A stretch of DNA of 64,000 nucleotides from Bacteroidetes bacterium UBA1935 (GCA_002337045.1 DDFF01000008.1:186001-250000); one strand, 5' to 3'. Positions 7,974 to 17,331 are shown, counted from the first letter of the stretch. Program-made: numbers and translations. Notes: generated from the sequence alone by a model not told the origin.

Positions 7974-9896
7974 TTATACAAGTACATTTTTATCCGCACT
8001 AACCATTTGCTTCACGGCTTCTGCTATTGCAATAGCATCGTAGCCGCACTCTCGGTGCAGTTCTTCAGGTTTACCATGCTCTACCAGTCTGTCAGGTATG
8101 CCCAACATTTTCACCTCAGGCGAATAGTTGTTTTCAGCCATAAACTCAAGCACCGCGCTACCAAAACCACCTACAATCGTTCCGTCTTCAACGGTAATGA
8201 TTTTGCTGAAGCGTTTTGCTATCTGATGCAGCAGCTTCTCATCCAGCGGCTTAGCAAAGCGCATGTCGTAGTGCGCAGGGCTTAAGCCTTCAGTTTGCAA
8301 CTGCTGGCAAGCCTTCACTGCAAAATTACCCGGATGGCCTATTGTTAAGATGGCTACTTCTTCACCGTCCTGTATCATGCGGCCAGAGCCTATTTCTATT
8401 TTTTCAAACGGAGTGCGCCATTCAGGCATCACACCTTGCCCGCGTGGGTAACGTATAACGAATGGCAACTTGTTCTCGTCAAGCTGCGCAGTATACATCA
8501 GGTTGCGTAGTTCAGCTTCATTCATCGGTGCGCTTACTACCATGTTTGGTATACAGCGCATGTATGGGATGTCGTAGCAGCCGTGGTGTGTAGGGCCGTC
8601 ATCACCAACAAGGCCTGCACGGTCAAGACAGAAGATAACGGGTAGTTTCTGAATAGCTACATCATGTACCACCATATCGTATGCACGCTGCATGAAGGAG
8701 CTATAGATGTTACAGAACACTTTCATACCCTGTGTGGCAAGGCCTGCACTCAGCGTTACAGCATGTTGCTCTGCAATGCCTACGTCTATAGCGCGGTCAG
8801 GCATTACATCCATCATAAACTTCAGCGAGCAGCCCGATGGCATGGCAGGGGTGATACCCATGATGGCAGGATTCTTCTCTGCCAGTTCTATAATTGTATG
8901 CCCGAACACATCCTGATATTTAGGAGGTTCAGGTGTTGTAACAACTTTCTTGTTGATTTTGCCGGTTACTTTATCGAAAGTGCCGGGAGCGTGCCAAAGT
9001 GTTTGGTCTTGCTCGGCAAGGTCGTAGCCTTTGCCCTTTACAGTCTTAATGTGCAGCAGTTTCGGGCCCGGAATATCTTTCATGTGGTCGAGCGTTTCAA
9101 CCAGTTTCAAAACATTGTGACCATCAACGGGGCCAAAATAACGCAGGTTGAGTGCCTCGAACAGGTTGCTCGATTTTGAAACCATACCTTTCAGGCTTGC
9201 TTCAATCTTAGAACCTATCTTCTGGAAGTCTGCTGCAGGCAATTTGCCCAGCAATTTCCAAACATCATCGCGAAACTTATTGTATGTATGAGAAGTGGTA
9301 ATATCTGTCAGGTATTCTTTCAGCGCGCCCACGTTCGGGTCTATCGACATATTATTGTCGTTCAGGATTATCAGCACATTGCTGTTGCTGACACCTGCAT
9401 GGTTCATTGCCTCGAAGGGTAAGCCTGCTGTCATAGCACCATCACCAATTACGGCAACGTGCTGACGATGATTCTCTCCTTTCAGTTTGGAGGCTATAGC
9501 CATGCCCAAAGCAGCGGATATAGAAGTAGATGAGTGTCCTACGCCAAAAGCATCATATTCGCTTTCGCTGCGTTTAGGGAAACCGCTCAATCCGCCATAT
9601 TTCCTGTTTGTATGGAATATTTTACGACGGCCTGTCAGTATTTTATGACCGTATGCCTGATGGCCTACGTCCCATACCAGTTGATCGTCCGGGGTATTCA
9701 GCACATAGTGCAGGGCAACGCTCAGCTCTACCACACCGAGGCTTGCGCCAAAGTGGCCACCGTGTATGCTCACGCAGTCTATAATAAACTGCCTCAGTTC
9801 ATTACATACCTGTTGTAAATCAGTTTTGTTCAGTTTCCTCAAATCGGCCGGATATTCAATCCGGCTCAGCAATGGGCCTGCTGCTATTTCTTCCAT
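7974..9896 (-). CDS. dxs: 1-deoxy-D-xylulose-5-phosphate synthase
   Basis: The 640-residue protein is a full-length DXS. HGGHFGASLG is near residue 45, the thiamine diphosphate motif GDGAMTAG...NDNNMSI near residues 150-185, the second-domain motif DRAGLVGDDGPTHHG near residue 425, and the transketolase C-terminal domain follows. It condenses pyruvate and glyceraldehyde-3-phosphate, the entry step of the MEP isoprenoid pathway and also a source of thiamine and pyridoxal precursors. The ATG at 9896 starts MEEIAAGPLLSRI. A minus-strand -7-like TATTTTTG (9923-9930) is 26 bases upstream. Confidence 0.97.
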   Translation of the reverse strand: MEEIAAGPLLSRIEYPADLRKLNKTDLQQVCNELRQFIIDCVSIHGGHFGASLGVVELSVALHYVLNTPDDQLVWDVGHQAYGHKILTGRRKIFHTNRKYGGLSGFPKRSESEYDAFGVGHSSTSISAALGMAIASKLKGENHRQHVAVIGDGAMTAGLPFEAMNHAGVSNSNVLIILNDNNMSIDPNVGALKEYLTDITTSHTYNKFRDDVWKLLGKLPAADFQKIGSKIEASLKGMVSKSSNLFEALNLRYFGPVDGHNVLKLVETLDHMKDIPGPKLLHIKTVKGKGYDLAEQDQTLWHAPGTFDKVTGKINKKVVTTPEPPKYQDVFGHTIIELAEKNPAIMGITPAMPSGCSLKFMMDVMPDRAIDVGIAEQHAVTLSAGLATQGMKVFCNIYSSFMQRAYDMVVHDVAIQKLPVIFCLDRAGLVGDDGPTHHGCYDIPYMRCIPNMVVSAPMNEAELRNLMYTAQLDENKLPFVIRYPRGQGVMPEWRTPFEKIEIGSGRMIQDGEEVAILTIGHPGNFAVKACQQLQTEGLSPAHYDMRFAKPLDEKLLHQIAKRFSKIITVEDGTIVGGFGSAVLEFMAENNYSPEVKMLGIPDRLVEHGKPEELHRECGYDAIAIAEAVKQMVSADKNVLV

Positions 9897-10050
9897 CTAC
9901 CGAAAACGTGGGATTAATCGTTCAAAAATAGGTAAAAATCTGCTATGCGACTGGTTTTTATAACGTGAAAAGGATGCTAAAAGTTGAGTCTTTTATGATA
10001 TGTTTTGACGATTGTATTGATACTAAGCAATTATTGCGCCAAACCTGTGT

Positions 10051-10058
10051 TACATTTG
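10051..10058 (+). promoter_or_regulatory. -7 promoter box before the CPBP-cdsA unit
   Basis: TACATTTG is a perfect match to TAnnTTTG, 16 bases before the ATG at 10075. No upstream TTG stands at ideal spacing (the nearest is 14 bases away), so only the -7 element is claimed. Confidence 0.45.
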
Positions 10059-10074
10059 CCCTAATTTTTCATTG

Positions 10075-11022
10075 ATGTTCAACCGATACTGGAGGGAATA
10101 TCCCTGGGTTTTGCAAGTAACGCTATTCGGGCTGATGGCTTTCACATTGACGGCTTTTTCGGCTGTTGTAGTACAGTCGTTATTACCCAAAATCACAGGA
10201 TTATCTATTGCTGCTATACAGGATATTACCACAGATAGTACTGATGTACAGAAAACGGCCTTTTTGTGGATGCAGGGTATTGTGTCTGTTTTCGGATTCC
10301 TGGTGCCGCCTTTGGTATTTGCGTACCTGAGCACACCGAGGGTTAAATCATATTTAGGTATCAAAACTCCCAAGAATCCTTTACATATAATATTGTCCAT
10401 TACCATGATGCTGGGGGCAATGCCCATATTATTGGAAATAGCGGGTTTGATAAAGAATATCAACTTAGGTAGTGCAAACGATGCCGCACAGAATAAGATT
10501 GAGCAAATAACAGAAGCGTTGCTGGATATTAAATCAGCAGGGCAGCTTGTGCAGGTACTGTTGGTAATGGCAGTGATACCGGGTATTGGTGAGGAGTTGT
10601 TTTTCCGAGGTGTGTTGCTAAGGTTCGGGCATCAGCGCGCCGGCAGAATGGTATTGCCGATTATTATCAGTTCTCTCATATTTGCCGCGGTACATGGTAC
10701 GCCATACAATCTGGTGTCTATTGCTATTGCAGGTGCTTTATTGTGTTTGGTTTATTACTGGAGCAGTTCATTGGTTACTGGTATGATAGCGCATATGGTA
10801 TATAATGGTAGTCAGATATATTTATCATATGTTGCAAAAAGCGACGAATCGTTGAAAGCACTTACAAAAAGCAACCACATGCCACTGCCAATACTTATTA
10901 CAGGTACTATTGTGTTTGCCGTTTCCATATTCGCATTCTGGAAGACTAGGAATACCCTGCCCGCAAACTGGTCTGCAAACTTCACCCCCGAAGAAATTCA
11001 GGAACAAAACGAGAACAGATAA
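10075..11022 (+). CDS. CPBP-family intramembrane metalloprotease
   Basis: The 315-residue polytopic protein carries the CPBP/Abi (Rce1-like) motifs: EELFFRG with Glu173/Glu174 and Arg178, His207 in HGTP, and His240...Asn244 in HMVYN. These residues form the intramembrane active site. Eight or so hydrophobic segments are visible. Family members process prenylated or other membrane proteins in eukaryotes and bacteriocin-related substrates in bacteria; the substrate here is unknown. The ATG at 10075 is used rather than the TTG at 10072. cdsA starts two bases after the stop, so they share a transcript. Confidence 0.88.
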   Translation: MFNRYWREYPWVLQVTLFGLMAFTLTAFSAVVVQSLLPKITGLSIAAIQDITTDSTDVQKTAFLWMQGIVSVFGFLVPPLVFAYLSTPRVKSYLGIKTPKNPLHIILSITMMLGAMPILLEIAGLIKNINLGSANDAAQNKIEQITEALLDIKSAGQLVQVLLVMAVIPGIGEELFFRGVLLRFGHQRAGRMVLPIIISSLIFAAVHGTPYNLVSIAIAGALLCLVYYWSSSLVTGMIAHMVYNGSQIYLSYVAKSDESLKALTKSNHMPLPILITGTIVFAVSIFAFWKTRNTLPANWSANFTPEEIQEQNENR

Positions 11023-11024
11023 CT

Positions 11025-11840
11025 ATGGCAATGAATTGGCCTACATTTTTTACCCGCCTTGGCAGTGCAATTGTTTTCTCTGCCATTATGATGACGGGCT
11101 TGTTGTGGAATGAATGGGCATTTCTTGCACTGATAGGTCTGATACTTGTGTTGTGCCTGAGAGAATATTTTAAACTGATACAACTGATAGATGCAGAACT
11201 GTATGTGCCATCGTGGTTACCGGCTTTAGTGCAGTTGGGTAGCGTGTTTATGTTGTTACTAACAGCACCGGCATTAAGGGATATGAATCTCCTCCCTGCT
11301 ATGCTCTTCTTGCCGATACTTATTTTGCTGGCAACAACATTGTCGAAAAAAACCGCAATGCAGGCAGGTATGCAGTCGCTGGGTGGGATGCTATACATAT
11401 TATTACCAATGCTTTTGTTAGTGCAGTTGCGCGCTGCTCATCTTTCCATACCATTGGCACTGGTATTGATGATATGGATGAATGATACGATGGCATATAT
11501 AGTAGGTTCATTCATTGGCAAAACACCTTTTTCGCCCATATCTCCTAAAAAAACATGGGAGGGCACAGCAGGTGGTGCTATCCTTACAATAGCAGGCGCT
11601 GCTATTTGGGGATATTACTCACCTAACTATAATATGGTAGACTGGATGGCATTGGCCATGTGTGCAGCAGTAGCAGGAACTGCCGGCGACCTTTTGGAAT
11701 CGAAATTGAAGCGCATGGCAAATATCAAAGACAGTGGTACGATGATGCCCGGTCACGGCGGAGCACTTGATAGGTTCGACTCGCTGTTAGTGGCTACACC
11801 TTTTGCCTATGCTTATGCATATTTGTTTATGATGGCTTAA
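11025..11840 (+). CDS. cdsA: Phosphatidate cytidylyltransferase (CDP-diglyceride synthase)
   Basis: The 271-residue membrane protein has the CdsA C-terminal signature: SPKKTWEGTAGG, GDLLESKLKRMANIKDSG and PGHGGALDRFDSLL with the metal-binding Asp residues. It makes CDP-diacylglycerol from phosphatidic acid and CTP, the precursor of all bacterial phospholipids. About seven membrane spans precede the signature. It lies between the CPBP protease (2-base gap) and psd (36-base gap with a promoter-like box). Confidence 0.95.
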   Translation: MAMNWPTFFTRLGSAIVFSAIMMTGLLWNEWAFLALIGLILVLCLREYFKLIQLIDAELYVPSWLPALVQLGSVFMLLLTAPALRDMNLLPAMLFLPILILLATTLSKKTAMQAGMQSLGGMLYILLPMLLLVQLRAAHLSIPLALVLMIWMNDTMAYIVGSFIGKTPFSPISPKKTWEGTAGGAILTIAGAAIWGYYSPNYNMVDWMALAMCAAVAGTAGDLLESKLKRMANIKDSGTMMPGHGGALDRFDSLLVATPFAYAYAYLFMMA

Positions 11841-11864
11841 CCCTCTTTTTCACAATTCTAAACT

Positions 11865-11872
11865 TATCTTTG
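11865..11872 (+). promoter_or_regulatory. -7 promoter box before psd
   Basis: TATCTTTG matches TAnnTTTG exactly and ends four bases before the psd ATG, the same arrangement as at truB. It suggests psd can be transcribed apart from cdsA, with almost no leader. The -33 side is weak. Confidence 0.45.
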
Positions 11873-11876
11873 CGGC

Positions 11877-12536
11877 ATGACAATTCATCGCGAGGGATAT
11901 AAATACATACTCATAGCATCTGCCATCTGGGCAATTATCGGTTTTCTTACCTACAAATACCTGTTGGCAGATTGGCCTATACTTTTCTGGCCTATCAATG
12001 TGGCTTGTTTTCTGCTTTGGTTTTGGGTTATCTGGTTCTTCCGTTTGCCGGAAAGGGATTTTACCTACAACGAAAACCTGTATGTAGCCCCTGCAGATGG
12101 CAAAGTGGTAGTAATAGAGGAAACGACTGAAACTGAATACTTTAAAGACAAGAGACTACAGGTATCTATCTTCATGTCTCCGTTGAATGTACACGTAAAT
12201 CGCAACCCTATAGCAGGTATTGTGAAATATGTGAAGTACCACCCGGGTAAGTATCTGGTAGCCTGGCACCCGAAATCATCTACAGAAAACGAACGTACTA
12301 CAGTAGTACTGGCAAACAAACGTACCGAAATACTGATGCGCCAGATAGCCGGTGCACTGGCTCGCAGAATATGCTATTATGTAAAAGAAGAGCAACCGAT
12401 AAAGCAAAATGAAGAGTTTGGGTTCATCCGTTTTGGCTCAAGGGTAGATATTTATTTCCCGGTAGGTACTAAAATAGATGTTAAAATTGGCGATAATGTG
12501 AAAGGTGGGGTGACTGTTTTGGGTAGTATTGCCTAA
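11877..12536 (+). CDS. psd: Phosphatidylserine decarboxylase, short PSD-A type
   Basis: The 219-residue protein has two membrane segments near the N-terminus, PADGKV near residue 72, SPLNVHVNR near residue 101 and IRFGSRVD near the C-terminus. In the PSD-A subfamily the chain cuts itself between Gly187 and Ser188 of this last motif, and the Ser becomes the pyruvoyl cofactor (family knowledge). It converts phosphatidylserine to phosphatidylethanolamine at the inner membrane. Its place after cdsA supports this role; pssA is not in the window. Confidence 0.93.
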   Translation: MTIHREGYKYILIASAIWAIIGFLTYKYLLADWPILFWPINVACFLLWFWVIWFFRLPERDFTYNENLYVAPADGKVVVIEETTETEYFKDKRLQVSIFMSPLNVHVNRNPIAGIVKYVKYHPGKYLVAWHPKSSTENERTTVVLANKRTEILMRQIAGALARRICYYVKEEQPIKQNEEFGFIRFGSRVDIYFPVGTKIDVKIGDNVKGGVTVLGSIA

Positions 12537-12583
12537 TTTCGTAACTTCAAGTATTACAAAAAAGCGTAAAAAAACAATTTGAT

Positions 12584-12784
12584 ATGAAAAAACTCACATT
12601 ACTGCTTGGTGCGCTGGTTATTGCAGGTGCTTCTTTTGCTTGCGATGGTAAAGGTAAAGGCGACAAAGCTTGCTGCAAAAAAGGTGAAAAGAAAGAATGC
12701 TGCAAGAAAGGCGAAAACAAATCTTGCGACAAGCACGAAACTGCTAAGAAAGACGAAAAAGCTTCTACAGACAAAAAATCATAA
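12584..12784 (+). CDS. Small secreted Cys/Lys-rich protein
   Basis: The 66-residue protein has a clear signal peptide (residues 1-19, likely cut after ASFA) followed by a mature part made almost only of Lys, Glu, Asp, Gly, Ser and Cys. Two CCKKGE units (residues 30-46) form a short tandem repeat; there are six Cys after the signal. No lipobox is present, so export to the periplasm is expected. The Cys pairs could bind a soft metal or form disulfides, but I do not recognise a family. A strong terminator follows. The gene is 47 bases after psd. Confidence 0.7.
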   Translation: MKKLTLLLGALVIAGASFACDGKGKGDKACCKKGEKKECCKKGENKSCDKHETAKKDEKASTDKKS

Positions 12785-12804
12785 TCATTACCTGATTATA
12801 GTAA

Positions 12805-12839
12805 CAAAGCCCTCCGGTTTCGGAGGGCTTTGTTTTTTT
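12805..12839 (+). terminator. Terminator after the Cys/Lys-rich gene
   Basis: A perfect 12-bp GC-rich stem (12805-12816 with 12821-12832), a GTTT loop and T7. Confidence 0.9.
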
Positions 12840-12921
12840 GTTGCCGTTTGAACAGTAAATGTTGCAGATTGCAACAAATAGGATATTCCGTTGTAGATTT
12901 ACCCTATTCAGCAACTACCTT

Positions 12922-13638
12922 ATGAAAAATAAAGAGTTATGGAAGCCTAGCCAGTTTCAGAAAACGGCTGATGGCAAATTTATGGGTTCGTATTTGCACA
13001 AAATTGTAGGCTATTCTCACGAGCCTATTATTCGTAAATATGCCAAAGGTATATTAGCAGATGTGGGTTGTGGAAGTGTGCCTTACTATTTCTTGTACAA
13101 AGAACATGTGGATGATAATATATGTATTGACTGGGGGCGCGAAGATGGGGAGATATCTTTTCTTGACCATGTAGCAGACCTCAACAGGGATTCAATACCT
13201 GTTGAGACCAATAAAGTAGATACTATATTATGTACAGATGTGCTAGAGCACATCAGCCAGCCGGAGCACCTATTTGCAGAGATGGCCAGGATTATGAAAC
13301 CAGGTGGCCACATGATTTTGACTGTGCCATTCATGTATTGGATACATGATTCTCCTTACGATTATCATCGCTATACCAAATTCAAACTGGTCGATTTTTG
13401 CGAGCGTAACGGGCTGGAAGTTGTAGAAATAAGCAAGTATGGTGGATTACCAGAAGTTATTTATGACCTTGTGTACAAAGGCTTCAACTACAATTATATT
13501 CCAATGAAGAGGCCGTTCTTTTTTATCTGGCGCAAGCTGGGCAGTATGTTGTACGGAACGCGAATGATAAAGCGGATAACAGAACAAACGAATGATATAA
13601 TGCCGCTGGGCTATGCTTTGGTAGCAAGAAAAAAGTAG
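12922..13638 (+). CDS. Class I SAM-dependent methyltransferase
   Basis: The 238-residue protein has ILADVGCGSVPYYF near residue 43 as SAM motif I, and the Methyltransferase_11-type DTILCTDVLEHI...IMKPGGHMILTVPF core, then SPYDYHRYT. Homologous proteins often occur in envelope and polysaccharide settings; the substrate is not evident. The ATG at 12922 is chosen over a longer frame from 12859 because the sequence before it lacks coding character. It ends seven bases before the next gene's ATG. Confidence 0.82.
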   Translation: MKNKELWKPSQFQKTADGKFMGSYLHKIVGYSHEPIIRKYAKGILADVGCGSVPYYFLYKEHVDDNICIDWGREDGEISFLDHVADLNRDSIPVETNKVDTILCTDVLEHISQPEHLFAEMARIMKPGGHMILTVPFMYWIHDSPYDYHRYTKFKLVDFCERNGLEVVEISKYGGLPEVIYDLVYKGFNYNYIPMKRPFFFIWRKLGSMLYGTRMIKRITEQTNDIMPLGYALVARKK

Positions 13639-13645
13639 TGTGGTA

Positions 13646-15049
13646 ATGGGTTTTAAGAAGATAGAAGAGCAGGATATACAATTCTTCAGATCGCTGAATG
13701 ATGCAAAAATACTGTATGATGCAGAGGCGCTGAATGCCTGTGCCAGTGATGAAACGGAAGATCTGCACTACCTGCCTGAAGTTGTCATTCAACCGGAAAC
13801 TGTTGCGGCAGTAAGTGCTGTAATGGCTTATTGCAATAAGAATAATATACCTGTAACTCCACGTGGTGCAGGTACAGGCTTAAGCGGTGGCGCACTGCCG
13901 GTGTTTGGTGGCGTGGTGCTGGATATGAAGCGCTTTAATAAAATAATCAATCTGGATAAGCGCAACCTGCAAGTGACTGTAGAACCCGGGATGATAACGC
14001 AAGAATTGCAGGATTATGTAAAAGAAGCTGGACTGTTTTATCCGCCGGATCCTGCAAGTAAAGGTTCTTGCTTTATAGGTGGTAATGTTTCTGAAAACTC
14101 CGGAGGTCCGCGTGCAGTAAAATACGGTGTAGTAAAAGACTATGTGCTGAATCTGGAAGTAGTATTGCCCAATGGTGAAGTGATATGGACTGGGGCTAAT
14201 GTGTTGAAAAATGCTACTGGTTATAACCTGACACAATTGCTGGTGGGTAGCGAGGGTACACTGGGTGTAATAACAAAAATAGTCCTCAGGTTGATACCTG
14301 CTGTGAAGCATGATATGTTGATGTTGGTGCCTTTCAGAAAAGCAGTGGAAGCATGCGAGGCAGTGAATGCCATCTTCATGGCAGGGTATACACCTTCTGC
14401 CATGGAATTTATGGAGCGCGATGCACTGGAATGGTCTATGAAATATACACAGGCAACAGGTGTGGTGCTGCCCGATGATATTGAAGCCCATCTGCTGATA
14501 GAGGTAGACGGCAACGATATGGATACGCTTTATAAGGATATGGAAGCAATAGCAGAAGTGGTACAGCGTTATGATGTTGATGAGCTGCTGTTTGCAGATA
14601 CCCATGAACAGAAGCAAATGCTCTGGACGCTGAGGCGCAAGGTAGGAGAGGCAGTAAAAAGTAATTCTATATACAAAGAAGAAGATACCGTAGTGCCGAG
14701 GGCAGAACTACCGGAACTGCTCAGCATAATAAAACGATTGGGTAAAGAATACGGTTTTCAGTCTGTATGCTACGGGCATGCGGGCGATGGCAACCTGCAT
14801 GTGAATATCGTGAAAGGAGCAATGAGCGATGATGACTGGAATAATAAACTAACTGAAGGAATACGAAAACTGTTTGCCGAGGTGGTAAGGATGGGGGGCA
14901 CCATATCGGGGGAGCATGGCATAGGGCTGGTGCAGAAAAGCTATATGGATATTGCATTCAATAACACTCAGTTAAAAATAATGAGGGATATTAAACAAGT
15001 TTTCGACCCTAAAGGAATCCTGAACCCGGGTAAGATATTTGCAGCCTGA
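13646..15049 (+). CDS. FAD-binding oxidase, GlcD/D-lactate dehydrogenase type
   Basis: The 467-residue protein has an N-terminal FAD_binding_4 domain (PRGAGTGLSGGALP near residue 72, then GGNVSENSGGPRAVKYG near residue 145) and a FAD-oxidase C-terminal domain with YGHAGDGNLHVNI and GTISGEHGIGL. The family oxidises 2-hydroxy acids such as glycolate or D-lactate and passes electrons to the quinone pool or a partner. No GlcE/GlcF subunit or Fe-S protein is adjacent, which leans towards a single-subunit D-lactate-type enzyme, but this is not certain. The start is ATG 13646; a GTG two codons earlier is also possible. Confidence 0.87.
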   Translation: MGFKKIEEQDIQFFRSLNDAKILYDAEALNACASDETEDLHYLPEVVIQPETVAAVSAVMAYCNKNNIPVTPRGAGTGLSGGALPVFGGVVLDMKRFNKIINLDKRNLQVTVEPGMITQELQDYVKEAGLFYPPDPASKGSCFIGGNVSENSGGPRAVKYGVVKDYVLNLEVVLPNGEVIWTGANVLKNATGYNLTQLLVGSEGTLGVITKIVLRLIPAVKHDMLMLVPFRKAVEACEAVNAIFMAGYTPSAMEFMERDALEWSMKYTQATGVVLPDDIEAHLLIEVDGNDMDTLYKDMEAIAEVVQRYDVDELLFADTHEQKQMLWTLRRKVGEAVKSNSIYKEEDTVVPRAELPELLSIIKRLGKEYGFQSVCYGHAGDGNLHVNIVKGAMSDDDWNNKLTEGIRKLFAEVVRMGGTISGEHGIGLVQKSYMDIAFNNTQLKIMRDIKQVFDPKGILNPGKIFAA

Positions 15050-15138
15050 ATGACATAAATTTTACAATAGGGGTAGCCGCAATAAATGGCGTTTTCATTA
15101 CGTTTTTAGCCTAACTTCGTAAGCATACATCAATTATT

Positions 15139-15789
15139 ATGAAACAGATAGCACTTGCAGTATTGTTGTTTTTGGGTGTTAACACCGTTTTCGCACAAGA
15201 TGATGTGCCTATGTACAGCAGTAGTGGCAAACCTGTTAGAGATGGTAAAGTAGCTAGTCGTAAAAAAACTGGTTTTGATGCAAGCCGAATAGTATTTGGC
15301 GGTGGCTTTGGTTTCGGTTTTGGTAATGTTACTAATATCAGCATATCGCCAATTGTTGGTTATAGAGTATCAGATCGTTTTTCAGCAGGTGTTGGTATGG
15401 GGTATCAGTACCTGAGAGTTAAGAATTACTCTGAATTGCGCGATGCAAGCAATAATCCTGTATATAAACCACTGACAGGTAGCCTTTATTCTCCAAGTGT
15501 ATGGATGCGATATGTATTGTGGAATAATATTTTTGCGCACATAGAATATGAGCACAATTTCATCACACAACGCCAGTATCGCAATAACAATAGTATTTAT
15601 ATGGGGGCCATAGAAGAGGTGAAATTGAAAGTAAATGCTCCCTCGTTATTAGTTGGTGCAGGTATACGCCAACCTGTATCAGACAGAGTTTCCATTCTGT
15701 TTCAGGGCCTTTATGATGTATTACAAGATAAAAACAGTCCTTACAGAGGTGGGTTGACATTCCGATTTGGTATAGTTGCTGGGTTCTAA
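15139..15789 (+). CDS. Outer-membrane beta-barrel protein
   Basis: The 216-residue protein has a signal peptide (residues 1-19, ending VFAQ) and alternating hydrophobic strands rich in Gly and aromatic residues (FGGGFGFGFGN), ending in the typical terminal strand GLTFRFGIVAGF. This fits a small porin-like or OmpA-like barrel of the outer-membrane beta-barrel superfamily. The function is unknown. It may have its own promoter (TAACTTCG near 15112, one mismatch to consensus). Confidence 0.75.
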   Translation: MKQIALAVLLFLGVNTVFAQDDVPMYSSSGKPVRDGKVASRKKTGFDASRIVFGGGFGFGFGNVTNISISPIVGYRVSDRFSAGVGMGYQYLRVKNYSELRDASNNPVYKPLTGSLYSPSVWMRYVLWNNIFAHIEYEHNFITQRQYRNNNSIYMGAIEEVKLKVNAPSLLVGAGIRQPVSDRVSILFQGLYDVLQDKNSPYRGGLTFRFGIVAGF

Positions 15790-15829
15790 TTAATTCTACA
15801 AGACAGTATACTACACCTTATTGCTAAAC

Positions 15830-15853
15830 AAATAGCCAGTTTTTGGCTATTTT
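15830..15853 (+). terminator. Terminator between the beta-barrel and symporter genes
   Basis: A 9-bp stem (AAATAGCCA, 15830-15838, with 15844-15852) around GTTTT. The T-tail is short, so it may be partial. It ends seven bases before the next ATG. Confidence 0.55.
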
Positions 15854-15859
15854 CACGGC

Positions 15860-17329
15860 ATGAGTTCTGCATTACTGCTATCTATAATACTTGGCTATTT
15901 TGCTTTGCTGCTAGGCATTGCATTTTATACTTCCCGCCATTCCAACAACGAGTCTTTTTTCATTGGCAACCGCAACAGTAAGTGGTGGGTGGTTGCATTT
16001 GGTATGATAGGTACTTCCCTGTCGGGCATGACTTTTATATCTGTACCAGGCACAGTTGGCAAAGTAGGGTTTGACTATTTTCAGGTAGTGTTGGGGTACT
16101 GGATTGGCTATTTTGCGGTGGCGTTTGTACTGCTGCCTATTTACTACAAAATGCAGCTTACCTCTATTTATACCTATCTGGAAAAGAGATTGGGGGTGAC
16201 GTCTTATAAAACAGGTGCGCTTTTCTTTATTATATCACGCACACTTGGTGCTACGCTAAGGCTATATCTTGTAATAAAAGTGCTGGAGAAATTTGTGTTG
16301 GAAGATATGGGTATCTCTTTCGAAGTGACTGCAATAGTCATACTGGTATTGATTCTGCTGTATACTTACAGAGGAGGTGTAAAAACGATTGTATGGACAG
16401 ATACTTTGCAGACAACATTTATGATACTGGCATTGCTGGTATGCGTGGTGTACATCATGAGTTCACTGCATCTTGATTTCGGTGCAACATGGCATGCATT
16501 GAGCGAAAAAGGATTTACAAAGATGGTAGGAACAGATGTGATGGCACCTAACTTCTTCCTGAAACAAGTATTGGGCGGTGCTTTCATTACCATTGCTATG
16601 ACAGGTCTTGATCAGGAAATGATGCAAAAAAACATCAGTGTCAGCAATCTGAAAGACTCGCAGAAGAACATGATTACTTTCTGCTTTACGCTGCTTGTGG
16701 CAAACTTCATCTTTCTTTTATTAGGCGGTTTGTTGTATCTGTATGCAGACGCTAACAGCATTGCTGCTGTGGGTGATGATATTTTTCCTACAATAGCTGT
16801 GAAGAGTGGATTGCCGTTCTTTATAACAGTTTGTTTTATGATAGGGCTGGTGTCAGCCCTCTTCCCAAGTGCTGATGGCGCGCTCACAGCGCTTACTTCT
16901 TCTTTCTGTATAGATATACTAGGTATTAAACGCAGGGCAGATTTGAGCGAACAGCAGCAATCTAAAATCAGGTTGATGGTGCACAATGCATTTGCAGTAG
17001 TATTCCTTGCCTGTGTGTTCTTTTTCAGAGAGGTAGACAATGGTTCTTTGATACAGATACTGCTTGTGGTGGCAGGATACACCTATGGTCCGCTGTTGGC
17101 ATTATTCTCATTTGGCATCCTTACAAAACGTGGTGTGCATAGTGCAAGCGTGCCGCTGATATGTATTATAGCACCTGTACTATGCTATATACTGAAACAA
17201 CACGATAAAGAGTGGCTTGGCGGCTACGCAATAGGAACAGAGCTGCTGATAATTAACGCAGCTTTGACCTTTACCCTGCTATTTTTGTTTTCGAACAAGA
17301 ATGGGAATAACATACTAAAAGAGGCATAA
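15860..17329 (+). CDS. Sodium:solute symporter family protein
   Basis: The 489-residue protein has about 13 hydrophobic helices and the SSS-family features: SNNESFFIGNR near residue 28, the first broken helix GMIGTSLSGMTFISVPG, and AMTGLDQEMMQKN in the middle. It would move a small solute into the cell with sodium. The SNNESFF start is typical of Bacteroidota members with unassigned substrates. The stop is two bases before the LOG gene ATG, so the two are co-transcribed. Confidence 0.9.
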   Translation: MSSALLLSIILGYFALLLGIAFYTSRHSNNESFFIGNRNSKWWVVAFGMIGTSLSGMTFISVPGTVGKVGFDYFQVVLGYWIGYFAVAFVLLPIYYKMQLTSIYTYLEKRLGVTSYKTGALFFIISRTLGATLRLYLVIKVLEKFVLEDMGISFEVTAIVILVLILLYTYRGGVKTIVWTDTLQTTFMILALLVCVVYIMSSLHLDFGATWHALSEKGFTKMVGTDVMAPNFFLKQVLGGAFITIAMTGLDQEMMQKNISVSNLKDSQKNMITFCFTLLVANFIFLLLGGLLYLYADANSIAAVGDDIFPTIAVKSGLPFFITVCFMIGLVSALFPSADGALTALTSSFCIDILGIKRRADLSEQQQSKIRLMVHNAFAVVFLACVFFFREVDNGSLIQILLVVAGYTYGPLLALFSFGILTKRGVHSASVPLICIIAPVLCYILKQHDKEWLGGYAIGTELLIINAALTFTLLFLFSNKNGNNILKEA

Positions 17330-17331
17330 CT

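Noticed and set aside
12859..12921. Upstream extension of the methyltransferase gene
   Set aside because: The 21 extra residues have no family support; the ATG at 12922 starts the usual sequence.
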